NCBI RefSeq assembly: GCF_024295805.1
Contig: NZ_JANCLX010000008.1
Coordinates: 1-64,000, forward strand
Direction: 5' to 3'
Source: Streptomyces cucumeris
GTDB lineage: Bacteria > Actinomycetota > Actinomycetes > Streptomycetales > Streptomycetaceae
DNA: 64,000 nucleotides
Shown: positions 7,535 through 15,700 of the stretch, piece by piece
How positions within the stretch are numbered: the first letter of the stretch is position 1
How the letters are laid out: every line of letters begins with the position of its first letter
The notes under the pieces: model-generated
Seen by the model: the letters and a program-made list of their open reading frames with translations, nothing else
Databases searched by the model: none
What the model was told of the DNA's origin: nothing
Position numbers and translations under genes: made by a program

Positions 7535-9263
7535 ACCGGAGCTGGTGGTGGGGGTCGGCGCCCGCCGGGGGGTGTCCGCTGAGGAAATCACCGAGCTGAT
7601 CGCGTCGGTCCTCGCCGCCGAGGGTCTTCCCCTCGGCCGGATCGCCGCGCTGGCGACGATCGCGTCCAGGGCCACGGAGCCGGGGCTGCTGCGCGCGGCC
7701 GAGCGCCTGGGCGTCCCGCTGCGCGGCTACCCGGCGTCGGCCCTCGCCACGGTGGACGTCCCCACCCCGTCCGCGACCACCCTCGCCGCGGTGGGCACAC
7801 CGGGGGTCGCGGAGGCCGCGGCACTGCTGGCGGCGGGCCCGGCCGCCGAACTCCTCGTCCCCAAGCGCGTCTCCACCCCCCGGAACGGCCCGTCCCACGC
7901 CACCTGCGCGGTGGCCACCGGCCGCGGTGGCCCCGGAACCGGGTCGGCCGAGGCCCTCGCGGGGCGCGACGCGTCCGCGGGGGACACCGCCCCCGCACAC
8001 CCCGGCCCGAAGCCACCACCGCGCGGGAGCACACCGGGCCGTACGCCTCGCCCCGGACCGGGCACGGACCCCGGTGAGCGGGACGCCGGGGACGTGTGGG
8101 TCAGCCGCCCTACCCCGCAACACCCCGGCCCCAGCCGGGTCGGGCGCACGTCACAGTCGGGTGGTGCTTCGAGTCCGGGTGGCGGGGGAATGCCACACCC
8201 CGGCCGCGTGGTGATCCCGCGCGGGACGGCGTGCCCGCGCGGCCCGGTGAACCCGGGGTGGACGGCCGGGCCGCGGCGGCAAATCCGCCCAGGACGGGCA
8301 GTGGTGCCCTGCTGTCGCGCGGAGCGGGATCCGTCAGTAACGTCTCCGGGGCGAACCGGCCCCCGTCGCACCGCCGTTCGCCGTGAGACCCCGCACTACC
8401 TGCACCACCAAGGAGAGCTCGTGACGACTCCGCCAGCGCTGCTCATCGCCGGCATCGGCACCCGGGACGACGGGCGCGCCGCCGTCTTCCGACGTTTCGT
8501 CGAGGAGATGGCCGCCCGCCACCCGGATCTGCCCGTGGGGGGCGGCCTCACCGGACCGGGCGGCGGCGCGTATCCCCTGTCCGACGCGGTCAGCGGCCTC
8601 GTCGAGGACGGGGTGACCCGTTTCGCCGTCGTACCGCTGACCCTCATACCCGTGGAGCACCCCCGGGACGGCATAGCCGCCGCGCTCGCCCAGGAGGCGG
8701 AGCGGCACGCCGAGGTGTCGTTCTCCTGCGCCCCCGCGCTGGGCCCCCACCCCACCCTGCTCGACGTACTGGAACGGCGGCTGGACGAGGCGCTGGGCGG
8801 CGGCCCGCGGCCCGTGTCGGACCGGGCCGGGACCACCGTGCTGCTGGTGGGCGGCGGTTCACCGCTGACCGAGGCCAACGCCGAGGTGCACCGGGCGGCC
8901 CGGATGCTGTGGGAGGGCCGCGGTTTCGCAGGCGTCGAGGTCGCCTTCGCCTCCCTCGCCGCGCCGGACGTGCCGGCCGGTCTGGACCGCTGCGCATGGC
9001 TCGGGGCGCGCCGCGTCATCGTGCTGCCGTACGCCGTCTTCCCGGGCGACGCGCTGGATCGGGTGCGGCAACAGGCGGAGGGCTGGCAGTTGGCCCACCC
9101 CGACGTCGAGGTGCTGGCCGCCGACGCCATCGGCCCGGCCGATGCGTTGCCGGAGGTCGTCATGGCGCGCTACGAGGAGGCGGCGGGCGCCTCCGGCCGG
9201 GCGGGCTTCGGCTCCGAGGACCACGCCTTCGCCCACCCGGACGCACACGCCGATGTCCGCTGA
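7515..9263 (+). CDS. CobE/CbiG-type domain in frame with CbiX (possible fusion)
   Basis: From the GTG at 7515 (20 bp inside the cobB end) one frame runs 582 codons without a stop. Residues about 9-135 match the CobE / CbiG C-terminal fold (VGVGARRGVSAEEI, a TIASRATEPGLL segment, LLVPKRVS, ATCAVA). Residues about 136-300 are low-complexity Pro/Gly/Arg with weaker third-position GC bias. From residue 303 a complete CbiX domain follows, which also has its own strong start. Either this is a real CobE-linker-CbiX fusion, or CobE lost its stop codon and reads through. Annotation pipelines may call one gene or two. Confidence 0.55.
   Translation: MPAARGEPELVVGVGARRGVSAEEITELIASVLAAEGLPLGRIAALATIASRATEPGLLRAAERLGVPLRGYPASALATVDVPTPSATTLAAVGTPGVAEAAALLAAGPAAELLVPKRVSTPRNGPSHATCAVATGRGGPGTGSAEALAGRDASAGDTAPAHPGPKPPPRGSTPGRTPRPGPGTDPGERDAGDVWVSRPTPQHPGPSRVGRTSQSGGASSPGGGGMPHPGRVVIPRGTACPRGPVNPGWTAGPRRQIRPGRAVVPCCRAERDPSVTSPGRTGPRRTAVRRETPHYLHHQGELVTTPPALLIAGIGTRDDGRAAVFRRFVEEMAARHPDLPVGGGLTGPGGGAYPLSDAVSGLVEDGVTRFAVVPLTLIPVEHPRDGIAAALAQEAERHAEVSFSCAPALGPHPTLLDVLERRLDEALGGGPRPVSDRAGTTVLLVGGGSPLTEANAEVHRAARMLWEGRGFAGVEVAFASLAAPDVPAGLDRCAWLGARRVIVLPYAVFPGDALDRVRQQAEGWQLAHPDVEVLAADAIGPADALPEVVMARYEEAAGASGRAGFGSEDHAFAHPDAHADVR
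7900..8400 (+). other. low-complexity linker or spacer between CobE and CbiX domains
   Basis: About 500 bp remain open in the CobE/CbiX frame, but the encoded residues are almost only Pro, Gly, Arg, Ser and Thr. Codons ending in A or T become common after about 8000, unlike neighbouring genes. No B12-box sequence, promoter or terminator was recognised. It behaves like expanded intergenic DNA that happens to lack stops. Confidence 0.45.
8421..9263 (+). CDS. cbiX: sirohydrochlorin chelatase CbiX-type (internal start)
   Basis: GTG at 8421 is preceded by AAGGAG (8410-8415) at optimal spacing and opens a 280-residue frame identical to the C-terminal part of the longer frame from 7515. CbiX-type enzymes insert cobalt (or iron) into sirohydrochlorin. 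Family features visible are the N-terminal LLIAGIGTRD, the conserved VVPLTLIPVEH pattern (a probable metal-binding His) and the C-terminal duplicated half with VLPYAVFPGD. It overlaps cobC by 11 bp. Independent translation from this start seems likely even if the fusion is also made. Confidence 0.8.
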   Translation: MTTPPALLIAGIGTRDDGRAAVFRRFVEEMAARHPDLPVGGGLTGPGGGAYPLSDAVSGLVEDGVTRFAVVPLTLIPVEHPRDGIAAALAQEAERHAEVSFSCAPALGPHPTLLDVLERRLDEALGGGPRPVSDRAGTTVLLVGGGSPLTEANAEVHRAARMLWEGRGFAGVEVAFASLAAPDVPAGLDRCAWLGARRVIVLPYAVFPGDALDRVRQQAEGWQLAHPDVEVLAADAIGPADALPEVVMARYEEAAGASGRAGFGSEDHAFAHPDAHADVR

Positions 9264-10305
9264 GTTCGATCTGCGGCACCACGGGGACGCCGAAGTCCGC
9301 GGTGCCGACGGCGCGTTGACGGACCTGGCGGTCAATGTCCGGGCCGATACGCCCCCGGAGTGGCTCAAGGCCAGGATCGCCGGGTCCCTGGACGGACTCG
9401 CCGCGTACCCGGACGGGCGGGCGGCCCGCGCGGCGGTCGCGGCGCGCCACGGGGTGCCGGTCGGGCGGGTGCTGCTGACGGCGGGAGCCGCGGAGGCGTT
9501 CGTCCTGCTGGCACGGGCCGTCGCCGCGCGGCGGCCGGTCGTGGTGCATCCGCAGTTCACCGAGCCGGAGGCCGCGCTGCGGGACGCCGGGCACCAGGTG
9601 GAGCGGGTGGTCCTGGACGAACGGGACGGCTTCCGGCTGGACCCGGCCGCGGTGCCGCGGGACGCGGACCTGGTGGTGCTCGGCAACCCCACCAACCCCA
9701 CCTCGGTGCTGCACCCCGCCGATGCGGTGGCCGGACTGGCCCGGCCCGGGCGGACGCTGGTGGTGGACGAGGCGTTCATGGACGCCGTGCCGGGTGAGGC
9801 GGAGTCGCTGGCGTCCCGCACCGATGTCCCGGGGCTGGTGGTGCTGCGCAGTCTGACCAAGACGTGGGGGCTGGCGGGACTGCGCATCGGCTACGTCCTG
9901 GCCGACGAGGGAACGATCGCCGCGCTGGAGCGGGTGCAGCCGCTGTGGCCGGTGTCCACGCCCGCCCTGGTGGCCGCGGAGGCATGCTGTGGGGCTCCGG
10001 CGCTGGCCGAGGCGGAGCGGGCGGCGGAGCGGACGGCGGACGACCGGGCCCATCTGGCGGCCCGGCTGGCGGAGTTCCCGGAGGTGCGGGTGTGCGGCCC
10101 GGCGGCCGGACCGTTCCTACTGATCCGGGTCCCGGGCGCGGCCGCGCTGCGCGACGCGCTGCGGGAGCTGGGCTTCGCCGTCCGGCGCGGTGACACGTTT
10201 CCGGGCCTGGGCCCGGACTGGCTGCGGCTCGCGGTCCGCGACCGCGCCACAACGGACCGCTTCGTCATCGCCCTGTCCAAGGCACTGGCGGACCGGGCCC
10301 GCTGA
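9253..10305 (+). CDS. cobC: PLP-dependent aminotransferase-like CobC (Rv2231c-type)
   Basis: A 350-residue fold-type I PLP enzyme from the ATG at 9253, which overlaps the end of cbiX. The PLP-binding lysine is Lys203 in SLTKTWGLAGLRIGY; GNPTNPTS and VVDEAFMD are typical of histidinol-phosphate aminotransferase relatives. In cobalamin loci this group is annotated CobC, related to L-threonine-O-3-phosphate decarboxylase (CobD of Salmonella), which makes the aminopropanol phosphate used by the cobD product at 742. It is the last gene of the operon. An amino-acid aminotransferase role cannot be excluded by sequence alone. Confidence 0.82.
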   Translation: MSAEFDLRHHGDAEVRGADGALTDLAVNVRADTPPEWLKARIAGSLDGLAAYPDGRAARAAVAARHGVPVGRVLLTAGAAEAFVLLARAVAARRPVVVHPQFTEPEAALRDAGHQVERVVLDERDGFRLDPAAVPRDADLVVLGNPTNPTSVLHPADAVAGLARPGRTLVVDEAFMDAVPGEAESLASRTDVPGLVVLRSLTKTWGLAGLRIGYVLADEGTIAALERVQPLWPVSTPALVAAEACCGAPALAEAERAAERTADDRAHLAARLAEFPEVRVCGPAAGPFLLIRVPGAAALRDALRELGFAVRRGDTFPGLGPDWLRLAVRDRATTDRFVIALSKALADRAR

Positions 10306-10540
10306 GACGCGGGAGCCGGACCCGGCCGGACGCGCACGGCACCGGAACCGGAGCCTGGCACCCGACCCAGCCCCCGGCCCGGTGCCGCCGGCCGTGGGCC
10401 CGGGGTCCTGGCCCCCGGCGGGCCCACGGAGCGGGTTCGCCTCCGGCGTGCCACCCATCAGCCGACCCGGCACCCCGGGCGTGACGCCCGAACCGACCGG
10501 CCACCGGGCGCGGCCGGTCCGGTCCGCCCGGCCGGTCCCG

Positions 10541-10576
10541 GGCCGGCTCGCGGTGTCGTCACGGCGCGAGCCGGGC
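10541..10576 (-). terminator. hairpin downstream of the LAETG protein gene
   Basis: GCCGGCTCGCG pairs with CGCGAGCCGG across a roughly 12-base loop, 20 bases beyond the stop of the minus-strand gene at 10594. The stem is strong but lacks a U-tract, as is usual in this GC range. The remaining 10306-10540 interval is GC-rich with no recognisable gene. Confidence 0.5.
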
Positions 10577-10593
10577 CGGGGCCGGGACACCGG

Positions 10594-11517
10594 TTACGCG
10601 TCGGCGTCCGCCCCGGCGCGGCGGCGGCGGGACAGGCCGACGGCGGCCGCGCCCATCGCCAGCAGCAGGGCGCCGCCGCCGATCAGGTACGGCGTGGCCG
10701 AGCTGCCACCGGTCTCCGCCAGGTCGTCCGGCTTCGGGTCGGGCTTGGCCTGGCTGCCCACCTCCGGGGCCTCCGGCTCATCCGCCGCCGCGGGCGACTC
10801 GCAGGTCGCACGGACCAGGGTGACCTGGCCGTTGACCTCGGAGACATTCAGCTTGAGCGGGTTGACCGAGACCTTGAGGTTCAGGGCCGTGGCCGCCGCC
10901 GTGCGGGAGGTGACCGAGGTCTTCGACAGATCGAGCCGGACCGTGCCCACCGAGGGCACATCGACCGTGGTGGAACCGCCCGCGGTCAGGTTGATCTTCT
11001 TCCCGAGCACGGTGGCGCTGCCGAGCAGGTTGGAGTCGGCCGTGGGCCGCTTCCCGGCGGCGCAGACCGCCTTGGAGGTCACCTGCTGCACCTGGATGAG
11101 CGGCATGTTGGCGAGACCGGGTACGTGGACCTTGGCGTTGACGAGGTTGGAGTAGCCCTCGGCGCGCTGCTTGTCCACGGCCGCCTTCGCGGTGGCCACA
11201 TCGGCGCGCAGCACATTGAACGGCTTGCCGCCGTCGACCCCGTCCAGGGTCGCGGAGAGCGCCGTCTTACTGGCGGTCTGCGGTGCGTGCACCTCGTTGA
11301 GGACGACGGCGAGCGGTGCGGACACCGTCTTGTTGAGCAGCGCGACGTTGAGGTCGGTGCGGAGCACGACCGCGTCGGCCTTGCCGGTGGTCTTGGCGGT
11401 GTCGGCATGCGCGGTCCCCGCGGGCAGGGCGCCCAGGACGGAGACGGCCGCGGCGGCGGTGACGGCCGCCAGACGGCGGGCGGGCATGCCGAAGAAGGTA
11501 CTGCTGGAACTGGACAC
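10594..11517 (-). CDS. SCO1860-family LAETG sortase-anchored surface protein
   Basis: A 307-residue exported protein. The N-terminus has a signal peptide (Arg-Arg, then an Ala/Val-rich core ending near THADT). A central region of alternating hydrophobic and polar residues may be beta-rich. The C-terminus carries a sortase signal LAETG (about residues 266-270), a hydrophobic helix and a basic RRRR tail, so it should be covalently anchored to peptidoglycan by a class E sortase. The family is conserved in Streptomyces; its function is unknown to me. GTG 11517 was chosen as start; the ATG ten codons further in is a possible alternative. Confidence 0.85.
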   Translation of the reverse strand: MSSSSSTFFGMPARRLAAVTAAAAVSVLGALPAGTAHADTAKTTGKADAVVLRTDLNVALLNKTVSAPLAVVLNEVHAPQTASKTALSATLDGVDGGKPFNVLRADVATAKAAVDKQRAEGYSNLVNAKVHVPGLANMPLIQVQQVTSKAVCAAGKRPTADSNLLGSATVLGKKINLTAGGSTTVDVPSVGTVRLDLSKTSVTSRTAAATALNLKVSVNPLKLNVSEVNGQVTLVRATCESPAAADEPEAPEVGSQAKPDPKPDDLAETGGSSATPYLIGGGALLLAMGAAAVGLSRRRRAGADADA

Positions 11518-11698
11518 GTGAGTTGACCCCCACTGGAGACATGGAGCCGCTGGCGCCTGCCGCGGGGGACTCCACGGGCGCCGACGGCCTCGACCACGCC
11601 ATATTTGCGGCACCGAGGGGAAACCGGCGGACACATGCGGTCCGTTCATCCCAACGGGTGGGGTTCGGCGCCGAGTTCGATGCGCTGATCGAAAACGG

Positions 11699-12811
11699 TC
11701 AGGCCACGACCCGCCCGCGCAGCACCACCCGCCGCGGCGACGTCAGCACCCGCACGTCCTCCCGCGGATCCGTCTCGTAGACCACGAAGTCCGCGGCGGC
11801 CCCTTCGGTGAGGCCCGGCCGTCCCAGCCAGGCGCGTGCTCCCCAGGTGGCCGAGGAGAGCGCGTCCCGGGCCGGGATGCCCGCCTTCACCAGCTCGGCC
11901 ACCTCCTGGCCGATCAGGCCGTGGGCGAGCGAACCGCCCGCGTCGGTGCCGGTGAAGATCGGGATGCCCGCGTCGTAGGCCGCGCGGACCGTCTCGTAGC
12001 GGCGTGCGTGCAGCCGGCGCATATGGTCCGCCCAGCGCGGGAACTTCGCCTCGCCGCCGAGGGCGAGCCGGGGGAAGGTGGCGATGTTGACCAGTGTCGG
12101 CACGATGGCGACACCGCGCTCCGCGAACAGCGGGATGGTCTCCTCGGTCAGCCCGGTGGCGTGCTCGATGCAGTCGATCCCGGCCTCGACCAGCGGGGCC
12201 AGGGTCTCCTCGGCGAAGCAGTGGGCGGTGACCCGGGCGCCGAGCCGGTGGGCCTCGGCGATGGCCGCCTCGACCGCGCCGCGCGGCCAGCAGGCCGTCA
12301 GATCGCCGGTCTCGCGGTCGATCCAGTCGCCGACCAGCTTGACCCAGCCGTCACCGCGGCGGGCCTCCGCCGCGACGTAGGCGACCAGGTCCTCGGGCTC
12401 GATCTCATGCGCGTAGTTGCGGATATAACGCTTGGTACGCGCGATGTGACGGCCCGCGCGGATGATGCGGGGCAGATCCTCACGGTCGTCGATCCAGCGG
12501 GTGTCGGCGGGCGACCCGGCGTCCCGCAGCAGCAGCGCCCCGGCGTCACGGTCGGTGAGCGCCTGCTTCTCGCTGGTGGACTCGTCGACGGCGCCGTGGG
12601 CATCGAGACCGACATGGCAGTGGGCATCGACCAGACCAGGCAGCACCCAGCCCTCGACGAGCCGGACATCCCGGGCCCCGGCCGGACGCTCGAAGGTGAT
12701 CCTGCCGTCGACCACCCACATCTCGTCCCGGACACCACCCCCGGCAGCGTGCTCGTCCCCCGGCCCCACCAGGACCCTGCCCTTGATGTGCAGCACCGCG
12801 CTATCCCTCAT
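11699..12811 (-). CDS. amidohydrolase family protein
   Basis: A 370-residue metal-dependent hydrolase of the amidohydrolase superfamily. After the PGLVDAHCHVG motif (HxH metal ligands) come VKLVGDW, a TAHCF motif, an IEHATGL segment and FTGTDAGG with the conserved Asp. The C-terminal LTEGAAADFVVYETDP strand is typical of imidazolonepropionase and prolidase-like members. The substrate is unknown. The start was taken at ATG 12811: a TACAGT -10-like hexamer ends 7 bases upstream, so the transcript may be leaderless. A GTG at 12832 would add seven residues. Confidence 0.82.
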   Translation of the reverse strand: MRDSAVLHIKGRVLVGPGDEHAAGGGVRDEMWVVDGRITFERPAGARDVRLVEGWVLPGLVDAHCHVGLDAHGAVDESTSEKQALTDRDAGALLLRDAGSPADTRWIDDREDLPRIIRAGRHIARTKRYIRNYAHEIEPEDLVAYVAAEARRGDGWVKLVGDWIDRETGDLTACWPRGAVEAAIAEAHRLGARVTAHCFAEETLAPLVEAGIDCIEHATGLTEETIPLFAERGVAIVPTLVNIATFPRLALGGEAKFPRWADHMRRLHARRYETVRAAYDAGIPIFTGTDAGGSLAHGLIGQEVAELVKAGIPARDALSSATWGARAWLGRPGLTEGAAADFVVYETDPREDVRVLTSPRRVVLRGRVVA

Positions 12812-12879
12812 GTCACGCACTGTACGAGACACGAGACACCGATTCCCCGGGCGTTCCGCGCCGATCTTCTCCAGGACGT

Positions 12880-12943
12880 GGCGACTTCCCGGCGACTTCC
12901 CGGCGACTTCCCGGCGACTTCCCGGCGACTTCCCGGCGACTTC
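12880..12943. repeat. 11-bp tandem repeat, about 5.8 copies
   Basis: The unit GGCGACTTCCC is repeated five times exactly from 12880 to 12934, followed by a partial sixth copy. It lies in the 489-bp gap between the divergent amidohydrolase and ectA. The unit is close to one helical turn. It may be a slippage-prone microsatellite or a phased array of binding sites. Confidence 0.9.
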
Positions 12944-12944
12944 A

Positions 12945-13300
12945 CCGTGGTGTTCCTTCGGACTTCTCTGTGGATGATTGAATTCGGGGTCGCCAAAAGA
13001 TAAATTCGTGACGCATTCCCAGTACAGCTTCCCATCATCGTCTGCCCCGTCCCCGGAACCTTAAACCCAGATTTTTCCCACGCTCCGGAACCCAGAATTC
13101 AGGCCCGCTACGGGCCGGTTACGCAGATGTGACAGACTCCACACGCCCGGGGATTCGCCCCACTAACTCCCGTACAAACCAACGCTTTTCAGCGATCCGC
13201 CGCGCGTACGCACGGGCCCGCGTGATAACACAGCCACCCCCCTTCGCGTAACCCCTCCCCACGATGCATTTTCCGATTCAGCTCGGTAAATTTAATTTGC
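12945..13300 (+). promoter_or_regulatory. ectA upstream region
   Basis: This stretch is less GC-rich than its surroundings and holds no gene. A Crp-like site TGTGA-N6-CCACA lies at 13128-13143, one base off the classical TGTGA-N6-TCACA. Just before ectA, TAAATT followed by eight bases leads to the ATG with no Shine-Dalgarno sequence, so the ect transcript may be leaderless. These are pattern matches only. Confidence 0.35.
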
Positions 13301-13846
13301 ATGACCGCCGCACAAGCAGACCTAGCCCGTAGCGAAGAATTGGATTTGCCGGAGGGCCTCACCCTCGACACACCTCGCGTCGAGGACGGAGCCGCGATCT
13401 GGCGAATCGCCCGCGACTCCAAGACCCTGGACCTCAACTCCTCCTACAGCTACCTCCTGTGGTGCCGTGACTTCGCAGCCACCTCCGTGGTGGCCCGCGA
13501 CGCCACGGGCGGACCGGTCGCCTTCATCACCGGCTACATCCGCCCCGAGCGCCCCGAGACGCTCGTCGTCTGGCAGGTCGCCGTCGATGACGCATTCCGC
13601 GGCCGCGGACTGGCCGCCACCCTGCTCGACGGGCTGACCCGGCGCGTCGCGGGGATGGGGGTCCGTGGCATCGAGACCACGATCACCCCGGACAACACCG
13701 CTTCGAACCGGCTGTTCACCTCGTTCGCCGAACGGCACGGTGCGCCGGTGGAGCGTGAGGTGCTCTTCCACGGCGAGCTGTTCCCCGACGGAGGACATGA
13801 GCCCGAGGTGCTGTACCGCATCGGCCCCCTCGCCGACCGGACCTGA
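13301..13846 (+). CDS. ectA: L-2,4-diaminobutyrate N-acetyltransferase EctA
   Basis: A 181-residue GNAT-fold acetyltransferase catalysing the second step of ectoine synthesis (diaminobutyrate to N-gamma-acetyl-diaminobutyrate). The acetyl-CoA loop FRGRGLAATLLDGL (about 94-107) follows the VWQVAVDDA strand; LDLNSSYSYLLWCRDF is the family's substrate-side signature. It is the first gene of ectABCD. There is no recognisable ribosome site before the ATG, which fits leaderless initiation. A gap of 139 bp separates it from ectB. Confidence 0.95.
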   Translation: MTAAQADLARSEELDLPEGLTLDTPRVEDGAAIWRIARDSKTLDLNSSYSYLLWCRDFAATSVVARDATGGPVAFITGYIRPERPETLVVWQVAVDDAFRGRGLAATLLDGLTRRVAGMGVRGIETTITPDNTASNRLFTSFAERHGAPVEREVLFHGELFPDGGHEPEVLYRIGPLADRT

Positions 13847-13985
13847 TCCGGTCCCGGCGGTCCGGATCACCGCTGATCCGGTGCCGCTCCCGCCCGCGGA
13901 CCCGGTCCGCGGCGGCCCCGAACTCTTTTCGTTCCACCACCACACTCCGCACCCCCGCGCAACACTCATCTCCCAGGAGAATGCT

Positions 13986-15251
13986 GTGACCATCACCCCG
14001 CCCGCCCTGAGCGTCTTCGAGGCCCTGGAGTCCGAGGTGCGCAGCTACTGCCGTGGCTGGCCCGCCGTCTTCGACCGCGCCCAGGGCAGCCACATGTACG
14101 ACGAGGACGGCCACACCTACCTCGACTTCTTCGCCGGTGCCGGGTCGCTCAACTACGGCCACAACAATCCGGTGCTGAAACGCGCACTGATCGACTACAT
14201 CGAGCGCGACGGCGTGACGCACGGACTCGACATGTCCACCACCGCCAAGCGCGCGTTCCTGGAGTCGTTCCAGAACAACATCCTCCGCCCGCGTGACCTG
14301 CCCTACAAGGTCATGTTCCCGGGCCCGACGGGCACCAACGCGGTCGAGTCCGCGCTGAAGCTGGCCCGTAAGGTCAAGGGCCGCGAGGCGATCGTCTCCT
14401 TCACCAACGCCTTCCACGGCATGTCGCTGGGCTCGCTGGCCGTCACCGGTAACGCGTTCAAGCGCGCCGGCGCCGGTATCCCGCTGGTCCACGGCACCCC
14501 GATGCCGTTCGACAACTACTTCGACGGCACCGTGCCGGACTTCCTGTGGTTCGAGCGGCTGCTCGAGGACCAGGGCTCCGGTCTCAACAAGCCCGCCGCC
14601 GTGATCGTCGAGACGGTCCAGGGCGAGGGCGGCATCAACGTCGCGCGCCCCGAGTGGCTGCGCGCCCTGGCCGAGCTGTGCGAGCGCCAGGACATGCTGC
14701 TGATCGTGGACGACATCCAGATGGGCTGCGGCCGTACCGGTGCCTTCTTCTCCTTCGAGGAGGCCGGCATCACCCCGGACATCGTGACCGTCTCGAAGTC
14801 CATCAGCGGCTACGGCCTGCCGATGTCGCTGTGCCTGTTCAAGCCCGAGCTGGACATCTGGGAGCCGGGCGAGCACAACGGCACCTTCCGCGGCAACAAC
14901 CCGGCCTTCGTCACCGCCGCCGCGACCCTGGACACCTACTGGTCCGACGGCCAGATGGAGAAGCAGACGGTGGCCCGCGGCGAGCAGGTCGAGCAGGCGC
15001 TGCGTGCCATCTGCGACGAGGAGCAGTCCGGCGCCCACTTCCGTGGCCGCGGTCTGGTCTGGGGCCTGGAGTTCGAGGACAAGGACCGCGCCACCGCCGT
15101 GTGCCGCCGCGCCTTCGAGCTCGGACTGCTCGTGGAGAGCTCGGGCCCGCAGAGCGAGGTCGTCAAACTGCTGCCCGCGCTGACCATCTCCCCCGAGGAG
15201 CTGGACGAGGGCCTGCGGACCCTCGCCCGCGCGGTCCGCGAAACCGCCTGA
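13986..15251 (+). CDS. ectB: diaminobutyrate--2-oxoglutarate transaminase EctB
   Basis: A 421-residue class III aminotransferase, converting aspartate semialdehyde to L-2,4-diaminobutyrate. The PLP lysine is Lys271 in [13 protein letters not shown], with [13 protein letters not shown] just before it. The GTG at 13986 has AGGAG at 6 bases; the ATG five bases earlier is out of frame and stops at once. The length matches EctB. Confidence 0.96.
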   Translation: MTITPPALSVFEALESEVRSYCRGWPAVFDRAQGSHMYDEDGHTYLDFFAGAGSLNYGHNNPVLKRALIDYIERDGVTHGLDMSTTAKRAFLESFQNNILRPRDLPYKVMFPGPTGTNAVESALKLARKVKGREAIVSFTNAFHGMSLGSLAVTGNAFKRAGAGIPLVHGTPMPFDNYFDGTVPDFLWFERLLEDQGSGLNKPAAVIVETVQGEGGINVARPEWLRALAELCERQDMLLIVDDIQMGCGRTGAFFSFEEAGITPDIVTVSKSISGYGLPMSLCLFKPELDIWEPGEHNGTFRGNNPAFVTAAATLDTYWSDGQMEKQTVARGEQVEQALRAICDEEQSGAHFRGRGLVWGLEFEDKDRATAVCRRAFELGLLVESSGPQSEVVKLLPALTISPEELDEGLRTLARAVRETA

Positions 15252-15291
15252 CCTTCCGAAACAGCACCACAGAGAAAGGCAGCAACTCACC

Positions 15292-15696
15292 GTGATCGTC
15301 CGATCCTTCAAGGACATCGAGGGCACCGAGCGCCACGTCAAGGCCAAGACCGGCACCTGGGAGAGCAAGCGCATCGTGCTCGCCCGGGAGAAGGTCGGCT
15401 TCTCCCTGCACGAGACCGTGCTGTACGCGGGCACGGAGACCTCCATGTGGTACGCCAACCACATCGAGGCCGTGCTGTGCGTCGAGGGCGAGGCGGAGCT
15501 CACCAACGACGAGACCGGCGAGAAGCACTGGATCACGCCCGGCACCATGTACCTGCTGGACGGCCATGAGAAGCACACGATGCGGCCCAAGACCGACTTC
15601 CGCTGCGTCTGTGTCTTCAACCCCCCGATCACCGGACGGGAGGACCATGATGAGAACGGCGTATACCCGCTGATCACAGAGGACGAGGAGGTCTGA
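15292..15696 (+). CDS. ectC: ectoine synthase EctC
   Basis: A 134-residue cupin that cyclises N-gamma-acetyl-diaminobutyrate to ectoine. The beginning [16 protein letters not shown], the central [15 protein letters not shown] and [15 protein letters not shown] (which contribute the family's metal and substrate ligands) are all typical. The GTG start follows GAAAGGCAG. The next gene, ectD, starts 5 bases after its stop. Confidence 0.96.
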   Translation: MIVRSFKDIEGTERHVKAKTGTWESKRIVLAREKVGFSLHETVLYAGTETSMWYANHIEAVLCVEGEAELTNDETGEKHWITPGTMYLLDGHEKHTMRPKTDFRCVCVFNPPITGREDHDENGVYPLITEDEEV

Positions 15697-15700
15697 TCTG

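Noticed and set aside
8130..8400. second cobalamin riboswitch before cbiX
   Set aside because: Some GGTGC and GGGAA fragments occur but the CCCGCCACTG and GCCAGGAGACC blocks are missing.
12880..12943. CRISPR array
   Set aside because: The 11-bp units are contiguous without spacers and no cas gene is present.
13716..15677. 653-codon minus-strand frame opposite ectB and ectC
   Set aside because: Leu/Val/Gly/His-rich antisense of conserved ectoine genes; no motif.
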